Assembly: GCA_904384225.1 (NCBI GenBank)
Contig: CAJFJV010000004.1
Coordinates: 1 to 64,000, forward strand
Origin: an uncultured Oscillospiraceae bacterium
Lineage (GTDB): Bacteria > Bacillota > Clostridia > Oscillospirales > Ruminococcaceae
Direction of reading: 5' to 3'
DNA: 64,000 nucleotides
In this document: one piece after another, positions 1-9,166 of the stretch
Layout of the letters: each line of letters begins with the position of its first letter
Position numbering within the stretch: position 1 is the stretch's first letter
Notes under the pieces: generated by a model
Told to the model about the DNA's origin: nothing
Databases searched by the model: none
The model's input: the letters and a program-made list of their open reading frames with translations, nothing else
Translations under genes and position numbers: made by a program

Positions 1-83
1 TAGTTTGGTGTTCCCTTTTTGCCGCCTACATAGTGCTTTTCCCTACGCTTTTCTTCATTCTTTTCTTCATCACCTACTTGACT

Positions 84-728
84 TCATACCATTGGACTTC
101 TTCCCTTCAATCTAAAAAATGCTGCACGCAGCGCCCACGCTTCCAACATTGGCTGCGGCGCTTGCATCAGAGCTGATACAACACATATTCCTGCAATTCC
201 TGTATCCGACAAAATCTCAAGATTATTTCGGTTGAGACCGCCGATTGCATTAACCGGAATTGGAACCGCCTGTACTATTGCCCGAATATCTGAAGGGGAT
301 ATCTGCCAAGTATCTTTTTTGGTTCCTGTCGGATACACGGCCCCGGCCCCAATATAGTCTGCACCCTGCTGAAAAGCTTCTACAGCTTGCTTCGCCGTTT
401 TTGCTGTAGCACCGATAATTTTTCCCGGCCCCAGTATTTTTCTGGCGTCGGCAACGGGAATATCACTTTGTCCGACGTGTACGCCATCCGCATCCGCAGC
501 CAAAGCAATATCGATTCGGTCGTCAATTAGCAGCGGGATATTGTAACGGCGGACAATCTTTTTGACCTTCCTTGCCAAAGACAAGTACTCTCTTGCGCTG
601 CGCTCCTTTTCCCGTAATTGCAGGAGTGTGATGCCGCCTTCACAGGCGCTCTCTATTTTATTCAAAAACGTTTCTTCCGTCATATTGCCGCTATCTGTCA
701 CAAGATAAAGCGTCGTATCAATTTTCAT
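84..728 (-). CDS. thiE: Thiamine-phosphate synthase
   Basis: Joins the thiazole phosphate and HMP-pyrophosphate to make thiamine monophosphate in the cytoplasm. The 214-residue chain has the normal length of a single-domain TIM-barrel ThiE. Family landmarks are visible: LLQLREKE near residue 37, LLIDDRIDIALAADADGVHV near 65-85, the GATAKT segment near 106, GADYIGAGAVYPTGTK near 123-138 (pyrophosphate/phosphate-binding loop) and NAIGG near 160. The ATG follows a GGGAG seven bases upstream. It lies 26 bp after the MATE gene and may share its transcript. No thiM, thiD or intact TPP riboswitch is visible; the rest of the pathway could lie beyond the window edge. Confidence 0.95.
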   Translation of the reverse strand: MKIDTTLYLVTDSGNMTEETFLNKIESACEGGITLLQLREKERSAREYLSLARKVKKIVRRYNIPLLIDDRIDIALAADADGVHVGQSDIPVADARKILGPGKIIGATAKTAKQAVEAFQQGADYIGAGAVYPTGTKKDTWQISPSDIRAIVQAVPIPVNAIGGLNRNNLEILSDTGIAGICVVSALMQAPQPMLEAWALRAAFFRLKGRSPMV

Positions 729-754
729 CGTATTTCTCCCGCTTCCTTCCCGTG

Positions 755-2137
755 TTAAGCTGTTTTTTCTTTTTTACTCGTACCTTCCGGTCCACGCCGC
801 AAGATTTTAGGCGTCAGGATCAAAAAGACTGTCCCGGTCGTCAATGAGGCCAATACGTCTGCCACTGGTTCTGCCAGAAAAACCGCAAAAACCTGATCTG
901 CAAAAAAATGCGGCAGGATATAAATAAGCGGGATCAGCAATACGACCTTGCGCAGCAAAGCCAAAACCAACGAAACTTTGGCCTGCCCCAGCGCGACAAA
1001 AGTTTGCTGGCAGGCAATCTGGACGCCAAAGACAATCGAGCCCGCCATATAAATGCGCAGTGCCCAAACCGCCTTTTCAAAAAGGGCAGCTTTACTGGTA
1101 AACAGTGCGACGAACGCTTGTGGAATAAATATAGATATGCACCAAATAACGGTGGAATAAGAAACTGCCGCAATAATTAAATATCGGAACGCCTGTTTGA
1201 CCCGATCGTTGCGATGTGCACCGTAGTTAAAACCAATAATGGGCTGGGCGCCTTGTGTAAGGCCTTGGAGGGGCATCATGCAAAACTGCATAACACTGCT
1301 CAAAATTGTCATTGCCCCAACTGCCAAATCCCCGCCGAATCGCTGCAAGGAGGAGTTCAGCACAATATTCACAAGACTTTCTGTGCTTTGCATGATAAAA
1401 GGCGAAACGCCCAGCGCCATGACCGGAACAATGACGGTTCGGCGCAGGCGGAAATATTTTTTTCGGATCCGGATCTTTGATTTCTTTGAACAGAGAAAAT
1501 ACAATACCCAAAGGGCAGAAACAGCTTGAGACAAAACCGTCGCAAGAGCGGCTCCCGCTACCCCCATATTGAATACGTATATAAACAGCGGATCCAAAAC
1601 AATATTGATTACAGCGCCAATAACAACTGTTATCATAGATGTGGTCGCAAATCCCTGTGTGGAAATAAAAGAGTTTAGGCCAAGCGCCAGCTGGACGAAA
1701 ATTGTCCCACATACGTAAATTGTCATATAACGCAGCGCATAGCCAATGGTCTCTTCGCTCGCGCCGAACAGCATCAAAAGCGGTTCTCCAAAAATCAAAA
1801 ACAAGGCAGTCAATACGACAGAGAGAATGCAAAGCGTAACCACACTGTTGCCAAGAATCTCTTCTGCTTCATCGTTCTTTCCCGCTCCCATTTTAATCGC
1901 AACACGCGGAGCGCCACCCATGCCGATGAAAGCGGAAAAAGCGGATATCAACATCAGGATTGGGAAAGTTACCCCAACACCAGTTAACGCAATATCTCCG
2001 TTTCCCGGCATATGTCCAATATAAATTCGGTCAACAATATTATAAAGTGCGTTGATCAACTGTGCTGTTATGGCCGGCAATGCGAGACGCACCAGCAGCG
2101 AACCTATCCGGTCATTCCCCAAGTCGTTATTTTTCAT
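755..2137 (-). CDS. MATE family efflux transporter
   Basis: A 460-residue polytopic membrane protein of the multidrug and toxic compound extrusion family, which exports organic cations in exchange for Na+ or H+. About twelve hydrophobic segments are arranged as two related halves. The N-terminal pattern (NDRIGSLLVRLALPAITAQL, then NALYNIVDRIYIGH) and the QGFATTSM and QGLTQGAQPIIGFNYGA segments are typical of MATE proteins of the NorM/DinF-like group. The ATG is preceded by AAGGAG at ten bases. The substrate cannot be inferred. The adjacent thiE raises the possibility of a thiamine-related substrate, but that is only context. Confidence 0.92.
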   Translation of the reverse strand: MKNNDLGNDRIGSLLVRLALPAITAQLINALYNIVDRIYIGHMPGNGDIALTGVGVTFPILMLISAFSAFIGMGGAPRVAIKMGAGKNDEAEEILGNSVVTLCILSVVLTALFLIFGEPLLMLFGASEETIGYALRYMTIYVCGTIFVQLALGLNSFISTQGFATTSMITVVIGAVINIVLDPLFIYVFNMGVAGAALATVLSQAVSALWVLYFLCSKKSKIRIRKKYFRLRRTVIVPVMALGVSPFIMQSTESLVNIVLNSSLQRFGGDLAVGAMTILSSVMQFCMMPLQGLTQGAQPIIGFNYGAHRNDRVKQAFRYLIIAAVSYSTVIWCISIFIPQAFVALFTSKAALFEKAVWALRIYMAGSIVFGVQIACQQTFVALGQAKVSLVLALLRKVVLLIPLIYILPHFFADQVFAVFLAEPVADVLASLTTGTVFLILTPKILRRGPEGTSKKEKTA

Positions 2138-2424
2138 TTCAACAATTCTCCTTTTATGGGCGGCAGTTTCGATTTCGTCCGCACTCTTGCCATGACCGCT
2201 TTTTCATAAAAACCGAATAGCCTGTCTCGCTAAAAGCCAGTCAATCAAAAAGTGGATCGCACCAGAGATCATAACATCAGCAAGAACTACGAAAACCTCC
2301 CCGGCGTCAGAACAATAGACATCCGCTAATCCTTACCCGCTGTTAACCGTAAGCCGTCACATACCCAAACAGTATGCACTTTCAAAACAAATGCATCCAG
2401 AATCTGCAACGATATTGCGCTGAT
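2138..2424 (-). other. Long leader of the MATE gene, with a possible decayed coding remnant
   Basis: No intact gene is present. Read on the minus strand from about 2255 towards the MATE start, one frame gives MISGAIHFLIDWLLARQ, a stop, then KSGHGKSADEIETAAHKR. It vaguely resembles the C-terminal helices of TetR-type regulators (DWL and SADEI patterns), which often sit beside drug exporters. Assignment as a TetR remnant is a guess. I saw no recognisable riboswitch consensus. Confidence 0.2.
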
Positions 2425-2453
2425 ATTATATCAAACCCTATATGTAAATGCAA
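2425..2453 (-). promoter_or_regulatory. Promoter for the MATE-thiE transcript
   Basis: On the minus strand a TTGCAT -35 (2448-2453) and a TATAAT -10 (2425-2430) are separated by 17 bases. Transcription from here would give a leader of about 280 nt before the MATE start codon. Confidence 0.6.
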
Positions 2454-2800
2454 ACTTGGTATGAAATCGTTACACCCGCAAGCAGGCTCAAAAATCATAG
2501 AAGGGTTCAAATAAACCGGTTTCCCACACCTACAACATCAATATCCTGCTTACATGCCGCTTTCCTCATTTTTTTATAGAACCTTCGATCTCGTATCGTT
2601 TTTGATTTTAGAAAACAAGTCAAACACAGGAAATACGGCGCATGGCTTTATCGAATGGTTACAATGTCGTCACATTTAAATGGAATCCAATATATTTATA
2701 AAAAATGTAATTCTTTTGTAACCAATCTTTCTTAAAATCTGTAATGGAAATGTAACGCATCAAAGGATGGAAACCGGTATAATAAAGAAAAACGGAGAGG
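2454..2800. other. Intergenic region between divergent MATE and sanA-like genes
   Basis: AT-rich non-coding stretch. A TATAAT hexamer at about 2779-2784 lies upstream of the sanA-like gene and is its likely -10; no good -35 is paired with it. Nothing else recognisable was seen. Confidence 0.4.
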
Positions 2801-2809
2801 ATGAGCTCC

Positions 2810-3493
2810 GTGTTTCGGGGTTATATGAAAAATTTTTTACGACAGTCCAGCCTAACTTTACTGATTTTTGGTCTTCTGCTTACAGCCGCTCTGATTCTGG
2901 CTGATCGGCATGTCTGCCGATCCACATCTGATAGGATTTTGACTTATGAAGAGGCCGCCGATGTACATCCAGACTGTATTCTGGTACTCGGAGCCGGTGT
3001 GCGCGGTAATATCCCCAGCCCTATGCTGGAAGATCGGCTCAAAACCGGTATTGCGCTTTACCAAAACGGTACGGCCGACCGCCTCCTCATGAGCGGCGAT
3101 CATGGACGAAAAGATTATGATGAAGTAAATGTTATGAAAAACTATGCGATTGAGCACGGCGTTCCTTCTTCAAATATTTTTATGGATCATGCCGGTTTTT
3201 CTACATACGAAAGCATGTATCGCGCCCGTAATATTTTTGGCGCCCGTAAAATTATTATTGTGACGCAGCAGTATCATTTGTATCGCGCAATTTATGACGC
3301 GCAGGCGCTGGGACTTGACGCGTATGGTGTTGCATCCGACAGCCGGGATTATAAAGGTCAGCTTTACCGGGATTTCCGGGAAATACTGGCGCGCGGAAAG
3401 GATTTCCTTTATGGAATTTTCCAACCGCCGCCAACCTATTTAGGCGAAACAATATCTTTGTATGGAAACGGAGATGTAACAAATGACAGGTAA
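2810..3493 (+). CDS. SanA/YdcF-family (DUF218) membrane-anchored protein
   Basis: DUF218 proteins such as E. coli SanA affect envelope integrity; their biochemical activity is not settled. One N-terminal transmembrane helix (about residues 12-32, LTLLIFGLLLTAALILA) is followed by an external domain with the family core: DCILVLGAGV, LEDRLKTGIALYQNG, RLLMSGDHG, VMKNYAIEHGVP and IIIVTQQYHLYRA. I place the start at GTG 2810, nine bases after GGAGAGG; an ATG at 2801 abuts the ribosome site directly. It overlaps the next gene by 11 bp, so the two are probably co-translated envelope functions. Confidence 0.88.
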   Translation: MFRGYMKNFLRQSSLTLLIFGLLLTAALILADRHVCRSTSDRILTYEEAADVHPDCILVLGAGVRGNIPSPMLEDRLKTGIALYQNGTADRLLMSGDHGRKDYDEVNVMKNYAIEHGVPSSNIFMDHAGFSTYESMYRARNIFGARKIIIVTQQYHLYRAIYDAQALGLDAYGVASDSRDYKGQLYRDFREILARGKDFLYGIFQPPPTYLGETISLYGNGDVTNDR

Positions 3494-4214
3494 AATGAAA
3501 CGGCGGATGTTTTTGTGCGGCCTTCTTTCGCTTACGCTTTTACTATTGCTTCTGTTTACTGACTTTTTCGGCCTATTGCCCCATAAAACTTATACTGCAG
3601 AGGATTTTAATATCCAAACGATAAAGAGTACGGTTGATTTCAATCAAAACGGGATCGACGATACCACTGATCTTCTTTTAGGCGCAAGGGCCGATGCGCA
3701 GCGGCGTCCAAAATATGACGGACGTTATTGGGGGAACGGAGGATATCCGCCAGATGACGTCGGCGTGTGTACCGACGTTATCTGGCGCGCCTTCCGCAGC
3801 GCAGGATATGACCTGCGCGATATGGTTGACCGCGATATACGGGAACACCCAGAGGCCTATCCGCGGGTAAACGGGCATCCAGACCGCAATATTGATTTTC
3901 GCCGCGTTCCAAATCTGCTTGTCTTTTTTGACCGTCAGGCCGAAAGCTTGACAACAGATCCTATGACGATATCTGCGTGGCAGCCGGGCGATATCGTCGT
4001 TTTCGGCACGCACCATATCGGTATTATTTCAGATAAACGCAACAAAAACGGCATTCCATATCTCATCCATAACAGCGGGCAGCTTCGGCGAGAAGAAGAC
4101 GCGCTGCTTTCCTGTGGCGAAATCAGCGGGCATTTCCGCTTTAACGCCACAAGGCTTCCTGACGATCTGGCGATTCCGTTTGATTCTCCCGTCAATACCT
4201 CTTATCGCGTCTAA
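3483..4214 (+). CDS. DUF1287 domain protein, probable exported amidase/peptidase-like
   Basis: A 243-residue protein with an N-terminal hydrophobic signal or anchor (LLSLTLLLLLLF, about residues 13-26) and a DUF1287 domain. Visible landmarks are YWGNGGYPPDDVGVCTDVIW (candidate nucleophile Cys), NGHPDRNIDFRRVPNL, WQPGDIVVFGTHHIGI (candidate His) and YLIHNSG. The Cys/His arrangement is like NlpC/P60-type cysteine hydrolases, so a cell-wall or small-peptide hydrolase role is plausible but unproven. It starts within the 3' end of the sanA-like gene and is followed by a strong terminator. Confidence 0.85.
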   Translation: MTGKMKRRMFLCGLLSLTLLLLLLFTDFFGLLPHKTYTAEDFNIQTIKSTVDFNQNGIDDTTDLLLGARADAQRRPKYDGRYWGNGGYPPDDVGVCTDVIWRAFRSAGYDLRDMVDRDIREHPEAYPRVNGHPDRNIDFRRVPNLLVFFDRQAESLTTDPMTISAWQPGDIVVFGTHHIGIISDKRNKNGIPYLIHNSGQLRREEDALLSCGEISGHFRFNATRLPDDLAIPFDSPVNTSYRV

Positions 4215-4260
4215 TTTTTCGAGTATGTCATGTGTTTTCTTCCTCAAATTCCCTTTCCAA

Positions 4261-4303
4261 AAGCAGTGCAGATGTGCCGTTGGTTCATCTGCACTGCTTC
4301 TTT
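4261..4303 (+). terminator. Intrinsic terminator
   Basis: A 14-bp stem (4261-4274 with 4286-4299) ends in a TTCTTT run. It closes the sanA-like/DUF1287 transcript. Confidence 0.75.
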
Positions 4304-4406
4304 ATCCCTATGGCCGCGGTTGTTTTTTGATACTGGCGAAATATCTTGATTTTTAAAAGGGATTGTGCACACGCATAAAATTTTTTATTTCTCCGTAAAC
4401 TCTCTA

Positions 4407-4435
4407 TTGAAAATCACGTAAGCCCATGCTATGAT
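4407..4435 (+). promoter_or_regulatory. Promoter of the murQ cluster
   Basis: TTGAAA (4407-4412), a 17-base spacer and TATGAT (4430-4435). The murQ start follows about 50 bases later behind AAAGGAGG. Confidence 0.7.
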
Positions 4436-4488
4436 GAAGAAAAGAGCAGGCCGCTGCAAATCATAACCGCCCATAAAGGAGGAAGCCC

Positions 4489-5388
4489 ATGGAAATCAAT
4501 CTGAACGCACTGGTTACAGAACAGCGCAATCCCCGTACAGAACATATTGATGAAGTACCTACAGAAGAGTTGTGCCGCCTCATCAATCAAGAAGATCAAA
4601 CCGTACCAATAGCGGTAGAAAAGGAATTGCCACAAATCGCCAAGGCCATCGATGTAATTGCTGCTCAAATAGAGGTCGGCGGGCGTCTTTTTTATTGCGG
4701 CGCAGGCACCTCCGGCCGTCTTGGCGTATTGGATGCAAGCGAATGCCCGCCTACATACGGCGTAGATCCGGGATTGGTTGTAGGACTGATCGCAGGCGGG
4801 ACGGAAGCTCTTTTCTCCGCAAAAGAAGGAGCCGAAGACTCCGATACGCTGTGTGAGCAAGATCTTCGCGCTTATCATTTTAATAAAAAAGACGTCCTCT
4901 GCGGCATTGCAGCATCGGGCCGTACTCCTTATGTAATCGGCGGGATGAAATATGCCAAAGCGCTTGGTGCTCCGGTACTGTCGCTTACCTGCAACCCGGC
5001 GTCTCAAATGGCAGCGCTTGCAGACATCTCAATTGCTCCTGTTGTAGGGCCTGAAGTTGTTACAGGCAGCACCCGTATGAAAGCAGGAACAGCCCAGAAG
5101 CTCGTTTTGAATATGCTTTCCACCGGTACAATGATTAAACTGGGCAAAACTTATGGGAATCTTATGGTAGATGTCCAGCCTACGAATTTGAAGCTTATTG
5201 CCCGTACCCGCCGCATTGTTATGCAGGCAACCGGTGTATCGGAAGAAGAAGCGGAATCCGCCTTATCGCAATGCGGCCATCATCCTAAAACGGCAATATT
5301 GATGCTGTTAAAAGGCGTGGACGCATCTGAAGCTGAAACACTGTTAAAGGCATGCGGCGGCCGTATTAAGGAAGCCATGGTGAAATAG
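4489..5388 (+). CDS. murQ: N-acetylmuramic acid 6-phosphate etherase
   Basis: Cleaves the lactyl ether of MurNAc-6-phosphate to give GlcNAc-6-phosphate and D-lactate, the committed step of muramic acid salvage. The 299 residues match the family length. The SIS domain carries the signature [20 protein letters not shown] (residues 71-90), with the glutamate of the SEC motif (E85) corresponding to the known catalytic region. [18 protein letters not shown] near residue 196 and DVQPTNLKL near 227 are also characteristic. First gene of a six-gene plus-strand cluster, with a canonical AAAGGAGG six bases before the ATG. No linked MurR repressor or MurP phosphotransferase permease is present. Confidence 0.97.
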   Translation: MEINLNALVTEQRNPRTEHIDEVPTEELCRLINQEDQTVPIAVEKELPQIAKAIDVIAAQIEVGGRLFYCGAGTSGRLGVLDASECPPTYGVDPGLVVGLIAGGTEALFSAKEGAEDSDTLCEQDLRAYHFNKKDVLCGIAASGRTPYVIGGMKYAKALGAPVLSLTCNPASQMAALADISIAPVVGPEVVTGSTRMKAGTAQKLVLNMLSTGTMIKLGKTYGNLMVDVQPTNLKLIARTRRIVMQATGVSEEEAESALSQCGHHPKTAILMLLKGVDASEAETLLKACGGRIKEAMVK

Positions 5389-5391
5389 GGT

Positions 5392-6285
5392 ATGGACTAT
5401 ATTATCGGTATTGATGCAGGCGGGACTAAAACCGTTGCCGCTGCATTTGATCAACACGGCAAAAAGATCGCTGAGGAAACAGGAAGCTATGGGAATGTAA
5501 CGGTGCATTTTGATATTGGCATTTCCCATATCTGCGATACCGTCGACCGCCTCTTGGAAAAAATAACTGGTACGTGCATTTATCTTTGTTTGGGCTGTGC
5601 CGGGATTGAAACCGGCAATTTGAAAGAAAAGGCTTCTTCCGTTTTAAAGAAGCGCTATCCCTTTCCTTGCTTTTTTACAAATGACGCTGTACTCGGCCTT
5701 TACTCTGCCCTTCAAGGTAAAGACGGTATTTTAATCATTGCAGGGACGGGCTCTATTGGGTATCTCAAAAAGGACGGTGCATTGCATCGATTCGGCGGAT
5801 GGGGCCATCTGATCAATGACGATGGCAGCGGCTATACCATAGCCTGTAAAGCTATTCGCTTTATCGCTTATTCCTTTGATACAAATGCAGAAGAAACCAT
5901 GCTGAAACGAGAAATCTTTTCAAAGTTAGGTATTGCTCAAATGCGGGAGCTTGTCGATTTTACCTACCGCTCTTCGAAAGGCGAAATTGCGGCGTTGGTT
6001 CCCGTTGTTGAAGAGTGTGCCAAAAAAGGCGATCCCCAAGCGCAGGAGATCCTCCGTTGGGCTGGGGAACGGCTTGCCATGCTGGCTGTCGGGCTGTGCC
6101 AGCAATACAATGAAAAGCAGCCGCTTATAGCTGTGTCTGGAAGCATCCTAAAAAAGATTCCATTCGTCCAACATGCCTTCTGCGCTTCTTTGAACCGCGA
6201 AATCGGCACCTATACGCTTATAACAGAAAATTTTGATCCGGCCAAAGGCGCGTATTACCTTTGGACAGATCAAAAAAATAAATAA
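5392..6285 (+). CDS. murK: BadF/BadG-family amino sugar kinase, MurK-like (MurNAc/GlcNAc kinase)
   Basis: A 297-residue sugar kinase of the BcrAD/BadFG ATPase superfamily. The phosphate-1 loop is IIGIDAGGTKT (residues 3-13); phosphate-2 and adenosine regions are LIIAGTGSIGY (near 118) and IAVSGSI (near 247). The segment FGGWGHLINDDGSGY near 138 is typical of GlcNAc kinases. The tight link to murQ (3 bp apart) matches Clostridium acetobutylicum, where MurK phosphorylates both MurNAc and GlcNAc at O6 and feeds MurQ. This suggests uptake of unphosphorylated sugars rather than phosphotransferase import. Substrate preference is inferred from context. Confidence 0.85.
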   Translation: MDYIIGIDAGGTKTVAAAFDQHGKKIAEETGSYGNVTVHFDIGISHICDTVDRLLEKITGTCIYLCLGCAGIETGNLKEKASSVLKKRYPFPCFFTNDAVLGLYSALQGKDGILIIAGTGSIGYLKKDGALHRFGGWGHLINDDGSGYTIACKAIRFIAYSFDTNAEETMLKREIFSKLGIAQMRELVDFTYRSSKGEIAALVPVVEECAKKGDPQAQEILRWAGERLAMLAVGLCQQYNEKQPLIAVSGSILKKIPFVQHAFCASLNREIGTYTLITENFDPAKGAYYLWTDQKNK

Positions 6286-6300
6286 AAAGAGAGGGAACTT

Positions 6301-7281
6301 ATGGATATTACAGTTTTAGAAAAAAGCGATGCCGTAAAGGCCGCTGCCTTGTTCAACCGCTATGCCGAATCGGAATTGGTCTATAAAAAGCTATCTGATT
6401 CAGATTTTACGGCACAATTTATTACAGATGATGCAAACGTAATAAAGATCAATCTTGCTGCCAAAGCTGAAGACGGTTCGCTTGTCGGCTTTGCAAACGG
6501 CTGTATCAAACGCGGTGTCGATATTGGATATATTACCTTTATATTAGTAGATGCCCCTTACCGCCGACAAGGGATTGCACGAAAGCTTTTAACGGAACTT
6601 GAAACAGCATTGGATCTGGCCGCTCCACTTTCCAAATATCAAATTATGTTCTTTAACCCTATCGCGTTGACCTGGATTGTACCCGGTACTCCCGGACACG
6701 ATCATCCAAATGCACCGGGAATCGATGTAGCAAGCGACGCTTACCTCTTTTTTAAGAATAACGGATATCTTGACAACGTATTTCAAAATTCTTTTTATCT
6801 CCCGCTTGCAAACTTTCAGATTAAGCCGGATGTCCAAGCCCGGATTGACGCACTGTCGCAGCATGCGCTGTCCATCTGCTTCTACGATCCTAAGAAGCAC
6901 TTTGGTATGAAGGAATTGTTTGACGATTTGGGCAGCGAGGACTGGAAGGAAATTGTCTTGGGCAATATTGCACGGGAAGACGGCGGCGATCCGGTAATAA
7001 TCGCGGAGCATAATGGCAAAGCCGTTGGATTCACCGGCCCAATATATGTGCAAAAAAGCGGCCGCGGATATTTTGCAGGCATCGGCGTGCATTCCGAATA
7101 CCGTAAATACGGTCTTGGGAAAGCGTTGTTTTCCACCCTGTGCCAATCGCTTAAAAACATCGGCGCAGGCTACATGACGCTATATACCGGTGAGACCAAC
7201 CCTGCCCGTTATATCTATCAGGCGGCTGGATTTAAAATCGTAAAAACTTGGTCTGATATGGAGAAGGTTATTAAAAAATAA
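6301..7281 (+). CDS. Double-GNAT-domain N-acetyltransferase
   Basis: A 326-residue protein with two GNAT folds in tandem. The N-terminal acetyl-CoA loop is VDAPYRRQGIARKLL (about residues 81-95) and the C-terminal one is VHSEYRKYGLGKALF (about 263-277). AAGFKIVKTWSDMEK ends the second domain. The acceptor is unknown. Its position between a muramic/glucosamine kinase and a PIG-L-type protein suggests acetylation of an amino sugar or a wall-derived amine, which is an inference from context. AGAGAGGGAACTT precedes the ATG. Confidence 0.82.
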   Translation: MDITVLEKSDAVKAAALFNRYAESELVYKKLSDSDFTAQFITDDANVIKINLAAKAEDGSLVGFANGCIKRGVDIGYITFILVDAPYRRQGIARKLLTELETALDLAAPLSKYQIMFFNPIALTWIVPGTPGHDHPNAPGIDVASDAYLFFKNNGYLDNVFQNSFYLPLANFQIKPDVQARIDALSQHALSICFYDPKKHFGMKELFDDLGSEDWKEIVLGNIAREDGGDPVIIAEHNGKAVGFTGPIYVQKSGRGYFAGIGVHSEYRKYGLGKALFSTLCQSLKNIGAGYMTLYTGETNPARYIYQAAGFKIVKTWSDMEKVIKK

Positions 7282-7363
7282 AACAGTCCGCTTCATCGGT
7301 GTTTTTGCACATGTATCATAAAAATAATAGGCTGAAATATAAAAAGAGAGGTGCTATTTTGAA

Positions 7364-8065
7364 ATGGAAAACAAAAAAGTAATTATGGCTGTAGGCGGCC
7401 ATGTCGGCGATATGGAGCTGACGGCCGGCGGTGTACTGGCAACTATGGCGCTTAAGGGTCACAAAATTGTAATTGTTTCTTTAACCGGCGGAGAACGGGG
7501 ATGCCCGCCGCATTTAAGTGTTCCGGAATATCGGAAACAAAAACTTGAAGAAGCCAAAATTTTTGCCGATATGTTAGGCGGAGAAAGCGTAGTATGGGAT
7601 TATCCAGACTGTGAACTGCCAGTCAACGATGAAACCCGCTTTAAACTCTGTGATGAAATCCGCAAATACAAGGCCGATGTTTTGATCACGCACTGGAAGG
7701 GATCGATACATAAGGATCACATTTCTACGCATCAGTTGGTTTTTGACGCGCAGCTTTTGGCAGGCCTCGACAGTGTGAAACGCGAATATCCTGCACAATT
7801 CGCAAAAGAGCTATACTACTGCGAAAACTGGGAAGATCCATATGGATATGTCCCTCACACTTATATGGAAGTTTCCGACGAAGGCTTTGCCCTCTGGGAA
7901 AAAGCCATTTCCCATCACTGGTTTACTGTAAATTCAAAAGACTTTAAATATAAAGACTATTATACACACTTGATGCGTGTACGCGGCATTGAAATGCGCA
8001 AGACACGCGCTCAGACTTTTATGGTTGAACCTATGGATATGCGCGTCTATAAATCTGAATTTTAA
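7364..8065 (+). CDS. PIG-L/LmbE-family protein with variant metal-site motif
   Basis: The PIG-L family removes acetyl groups from GlcNAc-containing molecules using zinc. The 233-residue chain has the expected fold markers: GGHVGDMELTAGGVLATM at the N-terminus, VSLTGGERG near residue 42 and HKDHISTHQLVFDAQ near 110. The usual first motif is H-P-D-D-x-E; here it reads H-V-G-D-M-E, so the zinc ligands His and second Asp are kept while the Asp that acts as general base in characterised deacetylases (MshB, BshB) is replaced by Gly. Activity may therefore differ from simple deacetylation. Located in the muramic acid salvage cluster. Confidence 0.82.
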   Translation: MENKKVIMAVGGHVGDMELTAGGVLATMALKGHKIVIVSLTGGERGCPPHLSVPEYRKQKLEEAKIFADMLGGESVVWDYPDCELPVNDETRFKLCDEIRKYKADVLITHWKGSIHKDHISTHQLVFDAQLLAGLDSVKREYPAQFAKELYYCENWEDPYGYVPHTYMEVSDEGFALWEKAISHHWFTVNSKDFKYKDYYTHLMRVRGIEMRKTRAQTFMVEPMDMRVYKSEF

Positions 8066-8067
8066 CA

Positions 8068-8105
8068 AGAAAGCAAGGGGGCAGCCTGTTGTCCCCTTGC
8101 TTTCT
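8068..8105 (+). terminator. Internal hairpin (terminator or attenuator) after the PIG-L gene
   Basis: A 13-bp perfect stem (8068-8080 with 8093-8105) lies between the PIG-L stop and the next ribosome site. The trailing TATAT is weak as a terminator, so partial read-through is likely. Confidence 0.55.
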
Positions 8106-8121
8106 ATATAGGAGGAAGCAA

Positions 8122-9159
8122 ATGGACTTGACAAAAAGTGCACAACTTTTAGATCATGCACTTCAAAATGGTGTTTTCCCTTGTTACGCTGCTGCAATCG
8201 GACAGGGCAAGGACATCTGGTTTTATAAATCGAAAGGATATCGTACGCTTTATCCGCAAAAGGCTCTTTTAACGGAGGACACCCGTTTCGATATGGCTTC
8301 TCTGTCAAAACTTATTGGCACTACAATGGCAGCACTCCGTCTGATCGAAAACGGAAAGCTTTCCCTATTTAATACAGTTGGTGATTATTTTGATCAATGC
8401 TACGGAAAAGAAAATATCACCATCCGCGATTTGATGACACATACTTCCGGTATTCCTGCACACATCCCGCTGTACTTGCGGAACATTCAGCCGGAAACAG
8501 CAGCAGACGTCATCCTACAAGAAGCTTTGGCCTATCCAACCGGCAGCGAAACTGTATATAGCTGCATGGGATATATTCTTCTTGGAAAGATATTGGAAAA
8601 AATTGAATCAGAAAGCCTTGACCGCATTGTCACCCGCTTCGTACTTGAACCGCTTTCTATGGGGCAGAGCGGATATTGCCCCCAAAGCGGCACGCCGTGT
8701 GCTTCAACAGAATGGGATCCTGCATCCGGCACCTATCTCAACGGTACGGTCCACGATGAAAATGCACGTTTTTTAGGCGGCATATCTGGGAATGCAGGCC
8801 TTTTTTGTACATTGGGCGATGCAGTGCGTTTTGCTCAAATGCTTTCACTGCGCGGAAAAGGATTTCTTTCCTCCCGTATGTTTGAACTTGCTATAACGGA
8901 TTTTACACCAGATTGTTCAGAGAGCCGTGGTCTGGGCTTTCAGCTTTACGGTGGCAAACGATTCCCGGGCGGAGACTTAATGTCTTTGGGGAGCTATGGA
9001 CACACCGGTTTTACCGGTACCTCTATTTACGTTGACAATAAAACGGGTATCTATGCTGTACTCCTTACCAACCGTGTGCATCCTACCAGAGAAAATGGCC
9101 GCATTATTCCGTTTCGCTGGCATTTTCACAATACTATATTTTCCTCAATAAAGGAGTGA
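8122..9159 (+). CDS. Serine beta-lactamase-like hydrolase (YbbE/AmlB-like)
   Basis: A class C beta-lactamase/PBP-fold serine hydrolase. The SxxK motif is SLSK, within FDMASLSKLIGT, the YxN-type motif is YSCMGY, and the KTG-like element is HTGFTGT near the C-terminus. I start it at ATG 8122, seven bases after AGGAGG, instead of an upstream in-frame ATG at 8089 inside the hairpin. In Bacillus subtilis the homologous gene ybbE (amlB) lies in the murQRP-amlB-nagZ-namZ operon, which fits the order here. No signal peptide is evident, so the location is unclear. A role on muropeptides is inferred. Confidence 0.85.
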   Translation: MDLTKSAQLLDHALQNGVFPCYAAAIGQGKDIWFYKSKGYRTLYPQKALLTEDTRFDMASLSKLIGTTMAALRLIENGKLSLFNTVGDYFDQCYGKENITIRDLMTHTSGIPAHIPLYLRNIQPETAADVILQEALAYPTGSETVYSCMGYILLGKILEKIESESLDRIVTRFVLEPLSMGQSGYCPQSGTPCASTEWDPASGTYLNGTVHDENARFLGGISGNAGLFCTLGDAVRFAQMLSLRGKGFLSSRMFELAITDFTPDCSESRGLGFQLYGGKRFPGGDLMSLGSYGHTGFTGTSIYVDNKTGIYAVLLTNRVHPTRENGRIIPFRWHFHNTIFSSIKE

Positions 9160-9166
9160 TCGCCTT

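Noticed and set aside
1-83. AGCGTAGGGAA on the minus strand near thiE, similar to the 3' end of a TPP riboswitch
   Set aside because: The other conserved riboswitch parts (CTGAGA and the CCTGAT helix) are not present next to it and it lies downstream of thiE.
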